A stretch of 64,000 nucleotides of DNA from Pyrinomonadaceae bacterium (lineage in GTDB: Bacteria > Acidobacteriota > Blastocatellia > Pyrinomonadales > Pyrinomonadaceae): assembly GCA_017983495.1 (NCBI GenBank), contig JAGOBH010000001.1, positions 806,001 to 870,000 on the forward strand, given 5' to 3'. The translations under genes were made by a program, and so were the position numbers. Every line of letters begins with the position of its first letter. The stretch's first letter is position 1. This document shows positions 25,154 through 34,769 of the stretch, in pieces. Below the pieces are notes generated by a model that was given only the letters and a program-made list of their open reading frames with translations, searched no databases and had not been told where the DNA came from.

Positions 25154-26392
25154 GTGAGCGAAGATAACAAATTTCCGCCGCCACCGCCGCCTGACGATTT
25201 TTCTAAGACGACGCCTAATATCCGTTTGCCCGAAAACGACTCGCCCGATGCCGACTGGGATAAGACCAATTACAATTATCCGAAACAACCTGCACCGGAT
25301 GAATGGGGCAAGACCGTAACCAATATCAGGCCGATCGATACCGGCGGCGATTTTGATAAGACCTTTTATCCTGGTAGCAAAGCACCGTCGACGCCCGACT
25401 GGGGTATGACCGAGGCAAACGTAAATATCAACCCGGCAGATCTCGGAACGCGGCCCGAGGATTTTGGCGGCGGTCAGGCTTACGACAAGACCACACCATA
25501 TTTTCAACTGCCCGACGCCGAACGTGCAAAGTATCAAAGTCTGCCGCCGACACCGGCCGAACAGGCAGCCCAAGTGGCCGAAGAAGAAAAGCAAAAGGGC
25601 GGTGTGCCTGTTTGGGCGTGGGTCGGCGGAGCTCTCGGGGCAGTATTTCTGTTTGCGATCGTCGTGCTTGGTGTCGCCTGGTTCTTGATCTCGAGAGATG
25701 CAAGTTTTGAGGTGACCGTCAAAAATGCCCCGCCCGGAAGCAGCATCCTTATCGACAATGCTCCGATAGGAGTGACGGACGAGAGCGGTTCGAGGCGTTT
25801 GCAGAATTTACGAGCCGGCGACCGCGAGATCAAGGTCGTGCATCCGAGTTTTGAATGTCCAGTGCGGCGTGTGGTCGGCAAGGACGGAGAGATCCTGCCT
25901 GCTGTCGATGCCGGCTGTACGGCCATTGTTGCCAAATCGACCGATGATTGTGGGAATATCAGATTTGGCGAAGATGATAAGGCTGAGCGTTGTTATAATT
26001 CAGCACTCGACGCCTTGCCAGATCCGTTTACCGCCGAAGATCTGATAAAGGCCCTCAACATACTCATCATTAACTTTGAAAGCGGCAAGTATGATGTTCC
26101 GCCGGTCCGTCTTGCCGCACTGCAAAAGGGAGCGATATTTATCAAGAAACTTCCGCAAGGCATCGTTCTGGAGGTCGGCGGCCACACCGACAATGTTGGA
26201 CAGCCTGCGTCAAACCAAACCCTCTCGGAGGCTCGTGCGAACGCGGTCAAGGCCGTATTGGTCAAATTCGGCGTCGCTGACAGCACGCTTCAAACGCGTG
26301 GCTACGGAGCTGCAAAGCCGATCACGACGAACGACACGGTCGACGGCAAATACCGAAACCGTCGCATCGAGTATTCCATCGTTCGAAAATGA
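25154..26392 (+). CDS. OmpA/PEGA protein with cytoplasmic D-[FW]-x-K-T repeat region
   Basis: A 412-residue protein with a GTG start. Residues 1-148 are disordered and hold six motifs with threonines at about 19, 38, 54, 70, 86 and 113: DDFSKT, DWDKT, EWGKT, DFDKT, DWGMT, YDKT. The middle four are 16 residues apart. A single membrane helix follows (VWAWVGGALGAVFLFAIVVLGVAWFL, 153-178, quoted in part), then a PEGA domain (NAPPGSSILIDNAPIGVTD) and an OmpA-like peptidoglycan-binding domain (VLEVGGHTDNVGQPASNQ, then RGYGAAKPI and NRRIEYSI). N-in/C-out topology: cytoplasmic repeats, periplasmic cell-wall anchor. It may signal or anchor across the membrane. Confidence 0.85.
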   Translation: MSEDNKFPPPPPPDDFSKTTPNIRLPENDSPDADWDKTNYNYPKQPAPDEWGKTVTNIRPIDTGGDFDKTFYPGSKAPSTPDWGMTEANVNINPADLGTRPEDFGGGQAYDKTTPYFQLPDAERAKYQSLPPTPAEQAAQVAEEEKQKGGVPVWAWVGGALGAVFLFAIVVLGVAWFLISRDASFEVTVKNAPPGSSILIDNAPIGVTDESGSRRLQNLRAGDREIKVVHPSFECPVRRVVGKDGEILPAVDAGCTAIVAKSTDDCGNIRFGEDDKAERCYNSALDALPDPFTAEDLIKALNILIINFESGKYDVPPVRLAALQKGAIFIKKLPQGIVLEVGGHTDNVGQPASNQTLSEARANAVKAVLVKFGVADSTLQTRGYGAAKPITTNDTVDGKYRNRRIEYSIVRK

Positions 26393-27238
26393 TCAGACCG
26401 CCACGGGAGCCGCTATCTTGCCGTAGGATTGGTAGTTTTGCAGTTTCAAATTCTCAAACTTGAAATTCAGTAACCCGTCGAGCCCTTTTAGTTCATCAGC
26501 ATTAACAAGATCCAGATTTGGCAGTTCTAGCGGTTCGCGTGATAGCAGTTCTTTGACCTGTTCGAGGTGGTTGCTGTAAATATGCAGATCGCCGAAAGTG
26601 TGTATAAAATCCCCGACTTCGAGGCCGCAGACGTGCGCGACGAGATAGGTGAGCAGAGCGTAGCTGCTGATGTTAAAAGGCACGCCGAGAAAGGCGTCGG
26701 CAGAGCGTTGATAAAGCTGGCAATGCAGTATCTTTCCAGACTCAACCTTGAATTGAAATAACGTATGGCAAGGCGGCAGGGCGACATCGTCACACACTCG
26801 CGGATCCCAACCGCTGATTAACAGACGTCGCGAGTTGGGGTTGGTTTCGATCTCGCGGATCAGCCTTGCGATCTGGTCGATTCCATTCACCTGCGGATAA
26901 TCGCCGCCGAAAGAACGCCAAAGATATCCGTAAACCGGCCCAAGGTCGCCCGCCGCACGGCCAAAGCGCGCGGTTTGTTCACTCGTCGCCCATTCCGCCC
27001 AGATGTCCACCCCGCGTGCGTTGAGTTCTTGCTCGCTCGTGCTGCCGCTCAGGAACCAAAACAATTCCTCCGCGACCCAGCGAAAAGGCACGCGTTTTGT
27101 GGTCACGATCGGGAATCCGTCTCGCAGATCGAACCGCGTTTGATAGCCAAATGTCGAGATCGTGCCTGTCCTCGTACGATCTTCATGGCGAACGCCGGTT
27201 TCAAGAATATGCTTTAGTAGATCGTGGTATTGCTTCAT
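26393..27238 (-). CDS. thyA: Thymidylate synthase
   Basis: A 281-residue folate-dependent enzyme that methylates dUMP to dTMP. The catalytic Cys lies in [12 protein letters not shown], with [13 protein letters not shown] and [12 protein letters not shown] as further conserved blocks. Length is that of the bacterial enzyme. The start (27238) overlaps the stop of the upstream ExbD-like gene by four bases, so the two are translated as a pair. The stop touches the stop of the OmpA/PEGA gene end to end, with no space for a terminator between them. Confidence 0.97.
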   Translation of the reverse strand: MKQYHDLLKHILETGVRHEDRTRTGTISTFGYQTRFDLRDGFPIVTTKRVPFRWVAEELFWFLSGSTSEQELNARGVDIWAEWATSEQTARFGRAAGDLGPVYGYLWRSFGGDYPQVNGIDQIARLIREIETNPNSRRLLISGWDPRVCDDVALPPCHTLFQFKVESGKILHCQLYQRSADAFLGVPFNISSYALLTYLVAHVCGLEVGDFIHTFGDLHIYSNHLEQVKELLSREPLELPNLDLVNADELKGLDGLLNFKFENLKLQNYQSYGKIAAPVAV

Positions 27239-27972
27239 CGTTGAGTAATATCGACGATTAACTCGACATCTGTCTCATCGACCTGCAAGCCGATGGCGTC
27301 CGAACCAGCATTCTTCACCGCCCGGGCGAGGTCGATGAGGTTTGCAAATGTCATAGTCTTAGACAGCTTAACCATTACCGTCGTTTCTATCGTATTGGTC
27401 CCCGATCGCAAAACCCCGTTTTCTTCACGGGCCTGGAATATCTGTTTCAGATGTTGTCCGAGTTTAGATGTGACCGGAAACGAGCCTTCGTTTTCCCCAT
27501 TAAGCGTAATGCTCGAACTTTCATCAACATTTACGACAAGGGTTAGAGGGTTCGGTTTTGGCGGGCCAGCATTGGGATTCACCTTTTGGGGAATAAAAAT
27601 AGCGAGGTCGGCGTCAACCTCGATCCTCATTTCGGTCTTTGGCGACACGCGAATTGCGTTTATTGCCGCCAGGATATCCGCCATTTTTGATCCCTTATCA
27701 GGCCGAATGACAAAGGACGGATTCAGCGAGTTTTTTGCGGATTGGTTCGTAAAACTACTGAGCATTTCCGGCGTGAAGAGACTCAATCCGGACTTTCTTC
27801 GGACAGTAATTCCTGCCAACCCCAGCGGTGTGATACTAATTTCGAAGTCAAAATCTGAGGTCGCTTGATTCGAACCGGCTTTATTTACCGGTCTTTTTCT
27901 GGCCGGTTGTGCGTTTACAAATGCAGCCAAAAGCAACATGCACGCCACGGCGGCGAAATAGCGAGTTCTCAT
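27235..27972 (-). CDS. Exported protein with two ExbD/TolR-like periplasmic domains
   Basis: A 245-residue protein with a signal peptide ([17 protein letters not shown]) in place of the ExbD membrane anchor. The first domain ends [20 protein letters not shown], and the second begins [15 protein letters not shown] and ends [20 protein letters not shown]; both match the pattern of ExbD/TolR periplasmic domains (VxIRADK...AxxxxGx). I see no TM helix beyond the signal, so it would be soluble or secreted. It is translationally coupled to thyA, an odd pairing. An upstream ATG at 28032 lacks the signal peptide at its N-terminus, so 27972 is preferred. Confidence 0.6.
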   Translation of the reverse strand: MRTRYFAAVACMLLLAAFVNAQPARKRPVNKAGSNQATSDFDFEISITPLGLAGITVRRKSGLSLFTPEMLSSFTNQSAKNSLNPSFVIRPDKGSKMADILAAINAIRVSPKTEMRIEVDADLAIFIPQKVNPNAGPPKPNPLTLVVNVDESSSITLNGENEGSFPVTSKLGQHLKQIFQAREENGVLRSGTNTIETTVMVKLSKTMTFANLIDLARAVKNAGSDAIGLQVDETDVELIVDITQR

Positions 27973-28041
27973 ATTTTTTCCTCCAATGTCTGATGCCCTT
28001 AAGTTGTAGAACTTTCGACATAAAGTTACCATAAGTAGCTT

Positions 28042-28512
28042 ATGTCAGGGAAACTTGAGGTCAGTTTTAACAGCCCGCAGTGCGGATGGATGTCGATCGG
28101 ATTTGACGACGGCATCGGTAAATTTCACACGACGACGGCGCACGCTCCGCACGAGTCGGCCTTGCCCGATTTGATGCGGGTACTTTCGGAGTTACTTGAT
28201 GCCGAAGTTGCGGAAAACGAGTGTCTGCTGCGGTGGAATCGTGACCCGGAGGAATTCGATTTTCGTTTTGTTCGCGACGGCGATAGCCTGAGGCTTGAGA
28301 TATACCAGTACCCGACCGATGAGCGCGTTGGCGACGAACGTGAGATGGTCTTTACGCATCAGGGAACGGTTCGCGATGTGTGCGAGGCTTTTGCAGACAC
28401 GTTTGAACAGCTATATGCGGATCGCGAGACCGACGAGTTCGAAATCAACTGGCGACAACCGTTTCCTTTTGCGGAGTACGAAGAGTTCCGAAGTCGAATT
28501 CAACAGGTATAA
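28042..28512 (+). CDS. Conserved-looking small acidic protein, function unknown
   Basis: A 156-residue cytoplasmic protein, acidic, with VSFNSPQCGWMSIGFDDG at its start and ELLDAEVAENECLLRWNRDPEEFDFRF in the middle (read in parts). No motif, signal or membrane segment. It starts 70 bp from the divergent ExbD-like gene. I do not recognise a family; its composition and phase fit a real gene. Confidence 0.6.
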   Translation: MSGKLEVSFNSPQCGWMSIGFDDGIGKFHTTTAHAPHESALPDLMRVLSELLDAEVAENECLLRWNRDPEEFDFRFVRDGDSLRLEIYQYPTDERVGDEREMVFTHQGTVRDVCEAFADTFEQLYADRETDEFEINWRQPFPFAEYEEFRSRIQQV

Positions 28513-28580
28513 GCAGTCTGTGAGATGGAAAAGCGTGTGTCGCAGACCCCATCATTCAACCGCAGCCCTGTTAATCATTA

Positions 28581-29576
28581 ATGAAAGAGAAATTACTAGA
28601 CCTATTGGCATGTCCAACATGTGGCGGAGATATTTTGCTGGCATACGCGAGTATGTATGACGGCAAAGAGATAATCGACGGCGTGCTGACGTGTAAGAAG
28701 TGCACACGCGAATACAAGGTCATTCGCGGGGTGCCGCGATTTGTCGATCTCGGCAAGATCGAAGAGGACAAGGCCGCGACGGCGGAGAATTTTGGTTGGC
28801 AGTGGACCAATTTCACGCAGGAAGACCCAAAGTATAACGATCAGTTCCTCGGCTGGCTGCAGCCCGTTAAGCCTGATTTTTTTGAAGGTAAGATCATCCT
28901 TGAAGGCGGTTGCGGCAAAGGGCGTCACACTAAGCTTGCCGCCGAGTGGGGAGCGAAAGAGGTCATTGGCATCGATCTCGGCGATGGAGTCGAGTCGGCA
29001 TTCGCCCTGACCCGTGACATGCCGAATGCACACATTGTCCAATGCGATATTTTTAAGCTGCCGCTCAAAAAGGCATTCGACTATGCTTTCAGCGTCGGCG
29101 TTTTGCACCACACGCCGGATCCGAAAAAGGCATTTGTTTCGCTCGCCGGAAAGGTAAAAAAGGGCGGCCATATTTCGGCATGGATCTACGGTGCGGAAAA
29201 TAACGAATGGATCACGAACTATGTCGATCCGGTGCGGACTGGTTTTACGTCGCAGATCAGCCAGCCCGTGCTTTACCAACTGTCAAAGCTGCCGACTCTG
29301 GGCGTTTTTCTTTCGACCAAACTTATCTATCGACCGCTGAACGCGGTTTCGAAACCGATCGCCAATAAGCTCTTTTACAACGAATACCTCAATCACCTCG
29401 GCAGTTTTGGCTGGCGCGAGCAGCACAATATAGTCTTTGACCACCTCGTCGCTCCGACGGCGTTTTATATTTCAAAGGATGACTTCGCCGGCTGGTGGAA
29501 CGAGATCGGCGCCGAGGACGTAAAGATCACCTGGCATAATCAAAATAGTTGGTGTGGATTTGGGAAGGTAAATTGA
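28581..29576 (+). CDS. SAM-dependent methyltransferase with N-terminal Trm112-like zinc module
   Basis: A 331-residue protein. Residues 1-55 are a Trm112p-like module (LLACPTCGGDI, then LTCKKCTREYKVIRGVPRFV), with two CxxC pairs. The class I methyltransferase core follows: motif I ILEGGCGKGRH, GIDLGDGV, and motif with FDYAFSVGVLHHTPDP. Proteins with this order often act in glycan or natural-product assembly, but the substrate here is unknown. It begins a + strand group with a second methyltransferase, cutC and, further on, a glycosyltransferase. Confidence 0.85.
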   Translation: MKEKLLDLLACPTCGGDILLAYASMYDGKEIIDGVLTCKKCTREYKVIRGVPRFVDLGKIEEDKAATAENFGWQWTNFTQEDPKYNDQFLGWLQPVKPDFFEGKIILEGGCGKGRHTKLAAEWGAKEVIGIDLGDGVESAFALTRDMPNAHIVQCDIFKLPLKKAFDYAFSVGVLHHTPDPKKAFVSLAGKVKKGGHISAWIYGAENNEWITNYVDPVRTGFTSQISQPVLYQLSKLPTLGVFLSTKLIYRPLNAVSKPIANKLFYNEYLNHLGSFGWREQHNIVFDHLVAPTAFYISKDDFAGWWNEIGAEDVKITWHNQNSWCGFGKVN

Positions 29577-29610
29577 ACCGCCATGACGCGGTGGAGCAGT
29601 GTGTAAATTG

Positions 29611-29682
29611 ACCACAGAGTCACACCGATTACCACAAATCTGACTCGATTACGATCAATTCGTGTCCATCTGTGTTTATCAG
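29611..29682. repeat. Decayed ACCACAGAGTCACAC-type intergenic repeat
   Basis: Between two co-directed genes: ACCACAGAGTCACACCGATT and later TCGTGTCCATCTGTGTTTAT, which echo each other as loose inverted copies of a CACAGAT-like unit. Arms are too decayed for a long stem. Similar in layout to the repeats at 30345, 34769 and 56965. Confidence 0.45.
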
Positions 29683-29696
29683 TTATAGAGATTCCT

Positions 29697-30338
29697 ATGA
29701 AGTTTGATCGTGGAATTGATAAGAAATACCGCGAGTCGGTCGAGGCAGCTTTTGCGGCGATCATTGCTAACGGTAACGAATTTCATCGGCACATGACGAA
29801 TGAGATCATAGAGTCAAACCTCTTGATACAGGTTAAGCCAGTCAAGGCGATCAATGCGTCGGGTATTACCGGCATAATCGATGCTTCTGAGACGAACGAC
29901 AAGATGGGGTCCGAGCGTATGAGTTTGCGTGAGGCGTTGGGTGAGATCTATATTGCGATCGCCGAAGAGACGATCGATACCGGCGGACAACGTGGGTGCG
30001 AGGGCACATTCGTTCACGAAGGGCGGCACGCGTATGATTTTGCACAAACGATCGAGAGTCTCTCGAATGCGGACGTAAATCCGCTCAGCGTTTTTAACCC
30101 GACGCTCTACGAACTTGAATGGGAAGCGCACAAGACCGCCGGTGATTACATGCTTTGCATCGACAAGCCTGAATATATTGACGAGGGGCTGCATCTAATG
30201 ATCCTTTGCTCCGCAGACGGCGGCGGCTGTACCGTGAGCGATGAGGGCATTATGCAGCGACTGAGGAACAGCTACGGCCTTGAGGTCGACGGCAACCAAG
30301 GCTCACTCGCGAGCGAGATGATGGGTTTGAGAATATAA
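29697..30338 (+). CDS. Putative zinc-dependent peptidase (HExxH) of unknown family
   Basis: A 213-residue protein without a signal peptide. Residues 107-111 are HEGRH, an HExxH zinc-site motif preceded by CEGTFV and followed by AYDFAQTI; about 27 residues later YELEWEAHKTAGDY supplies Glu residues that could be the third ligand as in gluzincins. Other parts (GSERMSLREALGEIYIAIAEE) are not familiar. Function as a peptidase is inferred from these motifs only. It lies between two methyltransferase genes and has a hairpin repeat on each side. Confidence 0.5.
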   Translation: MKFDRGIDKKYRESVEAAFAAIIANGNEFHRHMTNEIIESNLLIQVKPVKAINASGITGIIDASETNDKMGSERMSLREALGEIYIAIAEETIDTGGQRGCEGTFVHEGRHAYDFAQTIESLSNADVNPLSVFNPTLYELEWEAHKTAGDYMLCIDKPEYIDEGLHLMILCSADGGGCTVSDEGIMQRLRNSYGLEVDGNQGSLASEMMGLRI

Positions 30339-30344
30339 GGGTTA

Positions 30345-30399
30345 TTGCCACGAATGGAACGAATGGAGCGAATGTGATTTCAGTTCCTGTTCGTGGCAA
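30345..30399. repeat. CGAATGGAA-unit hairpin repeat
   Basis: TTGCCACGAA (30345-30354) and TTCGTGGCAA (30390-30399) form a perfect 10-bp stem. Between them, three tandem copies of CGAATGGA[AG] run from 30351 to about 30374. The hairpin fills the gap between the HExxH gene and the next methyltransferase. Confidence 0.75.
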
Positions 30400-30408
30400 A
30401 ATAAAGTT

Positions 30409-31173
30409 ATGAACGCGACTTTGCCGCAGGAAATGCAGCAGCACACATACGCTATCATGGACGAGGTCGAGGGCTCGCACTGGTGGTTCGTCGGCCGGCG
30501 CGCGATCCTCGCTTCGTTTCTCAAGCAAATAATCCATGAATTAAAATCCACTCGCCAAAATATAAGAATATTGGACGTCGGCTGTGGAACTGGAGCGAAC
30601 ATTGAAATGCTGTCTGCGTATGGTGACGCCGAAGGCGTTGACGTTTCGGACGATGCTCTAGAATTCTGCCGACGCAAAGGGCTAAAGGTTCAAAAGGGAT
30701 TGGCAGAAACGCTCCCGTACGAAGACGAGTCATTTGAACTCACGACCGCTCTCGACTTGGTCGAGCATCTGGATGACGATATCGCGGGCTTAAAAGAGAT
30801 GTTCCGCGTGACAAAACACGGCGGTTATTCGCTTATCTTCGTTCCGGCGTTTATGTGGCTGTGGGGTGTTCAGGACGATATTTCAAATCACCGGATCCGC
30901 TACACCAAAAAGCAGATTGTCGACCGCCTCAAAACAGCCGGCTACGAGATCGAGCGTGCGACATATGCCAATTGGACGTTCTTCGCCCCAATCCTCGGCG
31001 GCCGTACGATAATGAAGGTCACCGGCATCAAACCCGAATCCGAGAACAACATCACCATCAACGGCCTCAACGGAATCTTCGGCAAACTCTTCGGCGCCGA
31101 GCGATTTTGGCTCAAGAATTTCAATTTCCCGTTTGGGGTGTCGATAGTGGTGGTCGCGAGGAAAGCCGCATGA
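30409..31173 (+). CDS. Class I SAM-dependent methyltransferase
   Basis: A 254-residue protein. Motif I is RILDVGCGTGANIEML, followed by AEGVDVSDDAL and a motif with TALDLVEHLDDDIAGL, and later NHRIRYTKKQIVDRL. This set is typical of methyltransferases in the UbiE/coenzyme or sugar O-methyltransferase range; the C-terminal stretch with a hydrophobic NWTFFAPILGGRTIM suggests a membrane- or lipid-linked substrate. Its stop overlaps the cutC start (ATGA). Confidence 0.82.
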   Translation: MNATLPQEMQQHTYAIMDEVEGSHWWFVGRRAILASFLKQIIHELKSTRQNIRILDVGCGTGANIEMLSAYGDAEGVDVSDDALEFCRRKGLKVQKGLAETLPYEDESFELTTALDLVEHLDDDIAGLKEMFRVTKHGGYSLIFVPAFMWLWGVQDDISNHRIRYTKKQIVDRLKTAGYEIERATYANWTFFAPILGGRTIMKVTGIKPESENNITINGLNGIFGKLFGAERFWLKNFNFPFGVSIVVVARKAA

Positions 31174-31910
31174 GCGAAATCAAGGTTGAGATCTGCGTTG
31201 ATTCCGTTGAATCCGCCATCGCGGCTCAGGCCGGTGGTGCCGATCGCGTCGAACTTTGTGACAACCTGATGGAAGGCGGCACGACACCGAGCTTTGGTGC
31301 TATCGAGGTCGCCAGAAGGCTACTCGACATTAAACTCCACGTCATCATCCGCCCACGCGGCGGCGATTTTCTTTATTCCGATATCGAATTCGATATCATG
31401 AAACGCGACATCGACGCTGCGAAAAAGCTAGGTGTTGATGGAGTTGTGTTCGGTCTGCTCGATAGCGACGGAAACGTTGATGTACCGCGAACGGTCGAGC
31501 TTGTCGAGCTTGCGCGTCCTATGATGGTTACCTGTCATCGAGCTTTCGACGTATGCCGTGATCCATTGAAAGCTATCGACGAACTTGCGGCGATAGGTGT
31601 CGACCGCATCCTAACCTCGGGTCAGGAAGTGACTGCTGTTGAGGGCTCTGAGCTGATCGCAAAGCTCGTCGAACACGCCGGTGACCGCATTATCATCATG
31701 GCGTGCGGTAATCTGAACGAACGCAATATCAACCGCGTCGTCGCGGAAACTCGCGTTAAAGAACTTCACTTTTCCGGGTTTCGTTCCGTCGAGAGTGAGA
31801 TGCAGTACCGCAACGAACGGGTCTTTATGGGCGGCACACTGCGTCCGCCGGAGTACTCGCGAGCGGTAACGGATGCCGAGGTAATTCGACAAACCATCAG
31901 TGCGATCTAG
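31170..31910 (+). CDS. cutC: CutC family copper homeostasis-type protein
   Basis: A 246-residue TIM-barrel protein: VEICVDSVESAIAAQAGGAD at the start, RVELCDNLMEGGTTPSFG, then MVTCHRAFDVCRDP and the end FSGFRSVESEM. The family name comes from E. coli copper phenotypes that were later disputed, so the real role is open. ATG 31170 overlaps the methyltransferase stop by four bases. The stop overlaps the stop of the convergent ABC gene. Confidence 0.9.
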   Translation: MSEIKVEICVDSVESAIAAQAGGADRVELCDNLMEGGTTPSFGAIEVARRLLDIKLHVIIRPRGGDFLYSDIEFDIMKRDIDAAKKLGVDGVVFGLLDSDGNVDVPRTVELVELARPMMVTCHRAFDVCRDPLKAIDELAAIGVDRILTSGQEVTAVEGSELIAKLVEHAGDRIIIMACGNLNERNINRVVAETRVKELHFSGFRSVESEMQYRNERVFMGGTLRPPEYSRAVTDAEVIRQTISAI

Positions 31911-33694
31911 CTCTCGTGCTCCAGTGTTCGAGAGATCTTGTCCAAATTCAGGCTGCGGGCCGAGGCGTTGAAGATCTCAAAATAGGTTCCTTCTTTTCCA
32001 TACAGCTCGTCGTGCGTGCCGATCTCGACAACTCGGCCTTCCTTTAGCACGTAGATAACATCCGAATCGATTATTTGCGAAATGCTGTGCGAGATGACTA
32101 CCGTCGTGCGGTCTTCTTTTATGGCGTCGAGGCTGTTCTTGATCTGCTCGGTGGCGATCGCGTCGAGGCTGGCGGTTGGCTCGTCAAGGAAGATCACTGG
32201 CGGATGTTTGAGGAAAAGCCGGGCAATTGCGATGCGTTGTTGCTGGCCGCCTGAGAGCGATTGTGCCTCGCTGGCGTAGCCGTTTGGGAGCTTTTCGATC
32301 TGGTCGTGAAGATATGCCTTTTTAGTCGCTACGACGACCTCGTCAAATGTTGCACGCATGTACCCGTACCGAATGTTCTCCTCAATCGTGCCGCGAAAGA
32401 TGTGGTTCTTTTGCAGCACCAGGCCGACACTTCTCCGCAGCAGATGCGTGTCGTATTCGAGCAGGTTTTTCCCATCTAGCAGGATCTCGCCGCTCGATGG
32501 TTCGTAAAATTTACACAACAGATTGAGCAGCGTCGATTTTCCCGCACCTGACAGGCCGACAAACGCAACCGTCTTTCCGGCCGGGATCGTCATGTTCACA
32601 TCCCAGAGTGCTTGGGTGCCGTTTGGATATGTGAAATTGACGTTGCGTAGCACAAACTCGCCTTTGATATTTTCGGACGTCAGGCTCCCGCTTTCCTCGA
32701 TCGCGTCGTCGGCATCGAGTATCTCGAAAAATCCCTCGGCATAGGTCAACGCCTCGTTCATCTGGTCGTAGATGCGATGAAGCTGACGGATTGGAGCCGA
32801 TACGTTATTAAACAGCAAAATGTGGAACATTATCGCCCCGATCGTCATCTGCTGATCGAGCACAAGATACGAGGTAAGAATGATGATCACGGTCACGCCG
32901 ACCTGCTCAGCAAAGGTCTTTAATGCGTCAAATGCGTAGTTGGTAGTTCGCTGTTTTAGCTGCGCTTTCACGAGGCCTTGCTGCAGTTGATACTGCTTTT
33001 CGCGTTCATACTCTTCGCGAACAAAGGATTTAATGACGATGATCGACTCGATTATGTTGAAAAGGCCGTTTGTCTTCTGCTCACGCAATGCCCGCAGCCC
33101 GCGACGAACACCTCGCAGCAATTTTGCCTGTCGCCAGCTAAGGAAAAAATACACCGGCATCACGATCGATGCGACCAAGCCAACATAAAAATTGGCTGAG
33201 AACATTAAAACGAGCGCGAGGAGTGCGTTGGCAAAAAGCGGTAGCAGCTCGATGAATATATTTTGAACGAAGGCGGTCAGGCTCTCGACACCACGGTCGA
33301 TGCGGGTTTGCAGCTTGCCCGTTGCATTGTCGTCAGAGGCGTAAAAAGCATATTTATACGACAAGATGCGCTCGATCGCATGCTGAGCGAGCGAGCTCGA
33401 CAGCCGCACACGCAGATTCTCTCCGATCATGCTCTGGCCGTATTTGACGGTTATGTTTATCAGTTCTTTCCCGAAGAGAATTGCGGAAATGAATAGCAGC
33501 AGCGATGCAGTTTCACTAACTGCAACACTTTCCTTTAGCAGCCGCTCAACCGTATCCACCGTGTAGCGAAGCACGAGAGGATTGACCTGCGCCGCCACAG
33601 CACCGATCATCGTCAGGAAAAGCGAAGCGATGACCAGGCCGCGAAATGGACGCACAAATGGCATCAGCCGCCGAATGATCTGCCAGTTGTTCAT
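31907..33694 (-). CDS. ABC exporter, fused permease and ATPase
   Basis: A 595-residue half-transporter. Six membrane helices occupy about residues 20-320. The ATPase then has Walker [13 protein letters not shown], signature [14 protein letters not shown], Walker [13 protein letters not shown] and switch His in VVISHS. It forms a dimer that exports lipids, glycans or drugs, like MsbA. It faces cutC and is divergent from the glycosyltransferase 91 bp away. ATG 33694 ([16 protein letters not shown]) is preferred over one six codons upstream. Confidence 0.92.
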   Translation of the reverse strand: MNNWQIIRRLMPFVRPFRGLVIASLFLTMIGAVAAQVNPLVLRYTVDTVERLLKESVAVSETASLLLFISAILFGKELINITVKYGQSMIGENLRVRLSSSLAQHAIERILSYKYAFYASDDNATGKLQTRIDRGVESLTAFVQNIFIELLPLFANALLALVLMFSANFYVGLVASIVMPVYFFLSWRQAKLLRGVRRGLRALREQKTNGLFNIIESIIVIKSFVREEYEREKQYQLQQGLVKAQLKQRTTNYAFDALKTFAEQVGVTVIIILTSYLVLDQQMTIGAIMFHILLFNNVSAPIRQLHRIYDQMNEALTYAEGFFEILDADDAIEESGSLTSENIKGEFVLRNVNFTYPNGTQALWDVNMTIPAGKTVAFVGLSGAGKSTLLNLLCKFYEPSSGEILLDGKNLLEYDTHLLRRSVGLVLQKNHIFRGTIEENIRYGYMRATFDEVVVATKKAYLHDQIEKLPNGYASEAQSLSGGQQQRIAIARLFLKHPPVIFLDEPTASLDAIATEQIKNSLDAIKEDRTTVVISHSISQIIDSDVIYVLKEGRVVEIGTHDELYGKEGTYFEIFNASARSLNLDKISRTLEHES

Positions 33695-33785
33695 TGCTTG
33701 ATTTAACCACAAAACACGGCGGTTGCTGTATTTTCGGTCGTAAAACGGCTACATTATAGAGTTTGTCACCCTAATGAGGTTAAGA

Positions 33786-34769
33786 ATGAGCCCCGTTCAA
33801 GAAATTAAAACCGACGATACCCCCGAGCTTTCGCTATTTCTGCCTGTGCTGGACGAGGAAGACAACCTGCGGCCGATGCATGCAAAGATAGCGTCGGCAC
33901 TCGACGCACTCGGTAAGTCTGCTGAGGTCATCTATGTAGATGACGGTTCGACTGATAAGAGCCTTAGCGTATTGCGTGAGATCGCCGCCGGTGACGACCG
34001 TGTTCGAGTCATCTCTCTAAGGCGAAATTATGGTCAGACGGCCGCGATGTCTGCGGGTATCGACGCGGCAAGGGGCGATATTTTGATCCCGATGGATGCC
34101 GATCTGCAGAACGACCCGGCTGACATCAAGCGTTTGCTCGACAAACTCGATGAGGGCTACGACGTAGTCTCAGGCTGGCGAAAGGATCGACAAGACAAGC
34201 TGATCTCTCGTAAGATCCCGTCGCAGATCGCGAACAAGATCATTTCGTGGATCGGTGATGTGCCGCTGCACGACTATGGCTGCTCGCTCAAGGCGTATCG
34301 CCGCGAGGTTATCCAGGACGTCAAGCTTTACGGTGAGATGCACCGCTTTATTCCGATCTATGCTAGTTGGGCCGGTGCCCGCGTGACCGAGATACCGGTC
34401 GATCATCATGCCCGGACGATGGGCAAATCAAAATACGGGATTTCGAGAACGGTCAAGGTCGTATTCGATCTGATTACCATCAAGTTCATGGCCGAATATC
34501 ACACCAAACCGCTGTATGTCTTCGGTGCGTTTGGCATGCTCGCGTTCTTTATCTCGATGATCGCCGGCGTTTGGGCCATTGTGTTAAAGATCGGCTACGG
34601 CACCTCATTTATCCTTACGCCGCTGCCGATAATCGCCGTCGTGATGCTCGCCATTTCAGTGCAGTTTTTTCTAATGGGCCTGCTCGCCGAGTTGCTTGTG
34701 CGAACCTATCACGAGTCGCAAGACAAGGCGATCTATGCGGTGCGGGAGAAGATCGGATTTAAGAATTGA
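33786..34769 (+). CDS. Glycosyltransferase family 2, polyprenyl-phosphate sugar synthase type
   Basis: A 327-residue enzyme. The GT2 core has LSLFLPVLDEEDNL, VDDGSTDKS, NYGQTAAMSAGI and metal site MDADLQNDPADI, then two C-terminal membrane helices (LYVFGAFGMLAFFISMIAGV; IIAVVMLAISVQFFLMGLLA). This layout matches GtrB/CsbB/DPM1-type enzymes that charge polyprenyl phosphate with a sugar on the cytoplasmic face. It probably supplies a lipid-linked sugar for cell-surface glycans. An ATG four codons earlier is possible. Confidence 0.9.
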   Translation: MSPVQEIKTDDTPELSLFLPVLDEEDNLRPMHAKIASALDALGKSAEVIYVDDGSTDKSLSVLREIAAGDDRVRVISLRRNYGQTAAMSAGIDAARGDILIPMDADLQNDPADIKRLLDKLDEGYDVVSGWRKDRQDKLISRKIPSQIANKIISWIGDVPLHDYGCSLKAYRREVIQDVKLYGEMHRFIPIYASWAGARVTEIPVDHHARTMGKSKYGISRTVKVVFDLITIKFMAEYHTKPLYVFGAFGMLAFFISMIAGVWAIVLKIGYGTSFILTPLPIIAVVMLAISVQFFLMGLLAELLVRTYHESQDKAIYAVREKIGFKN

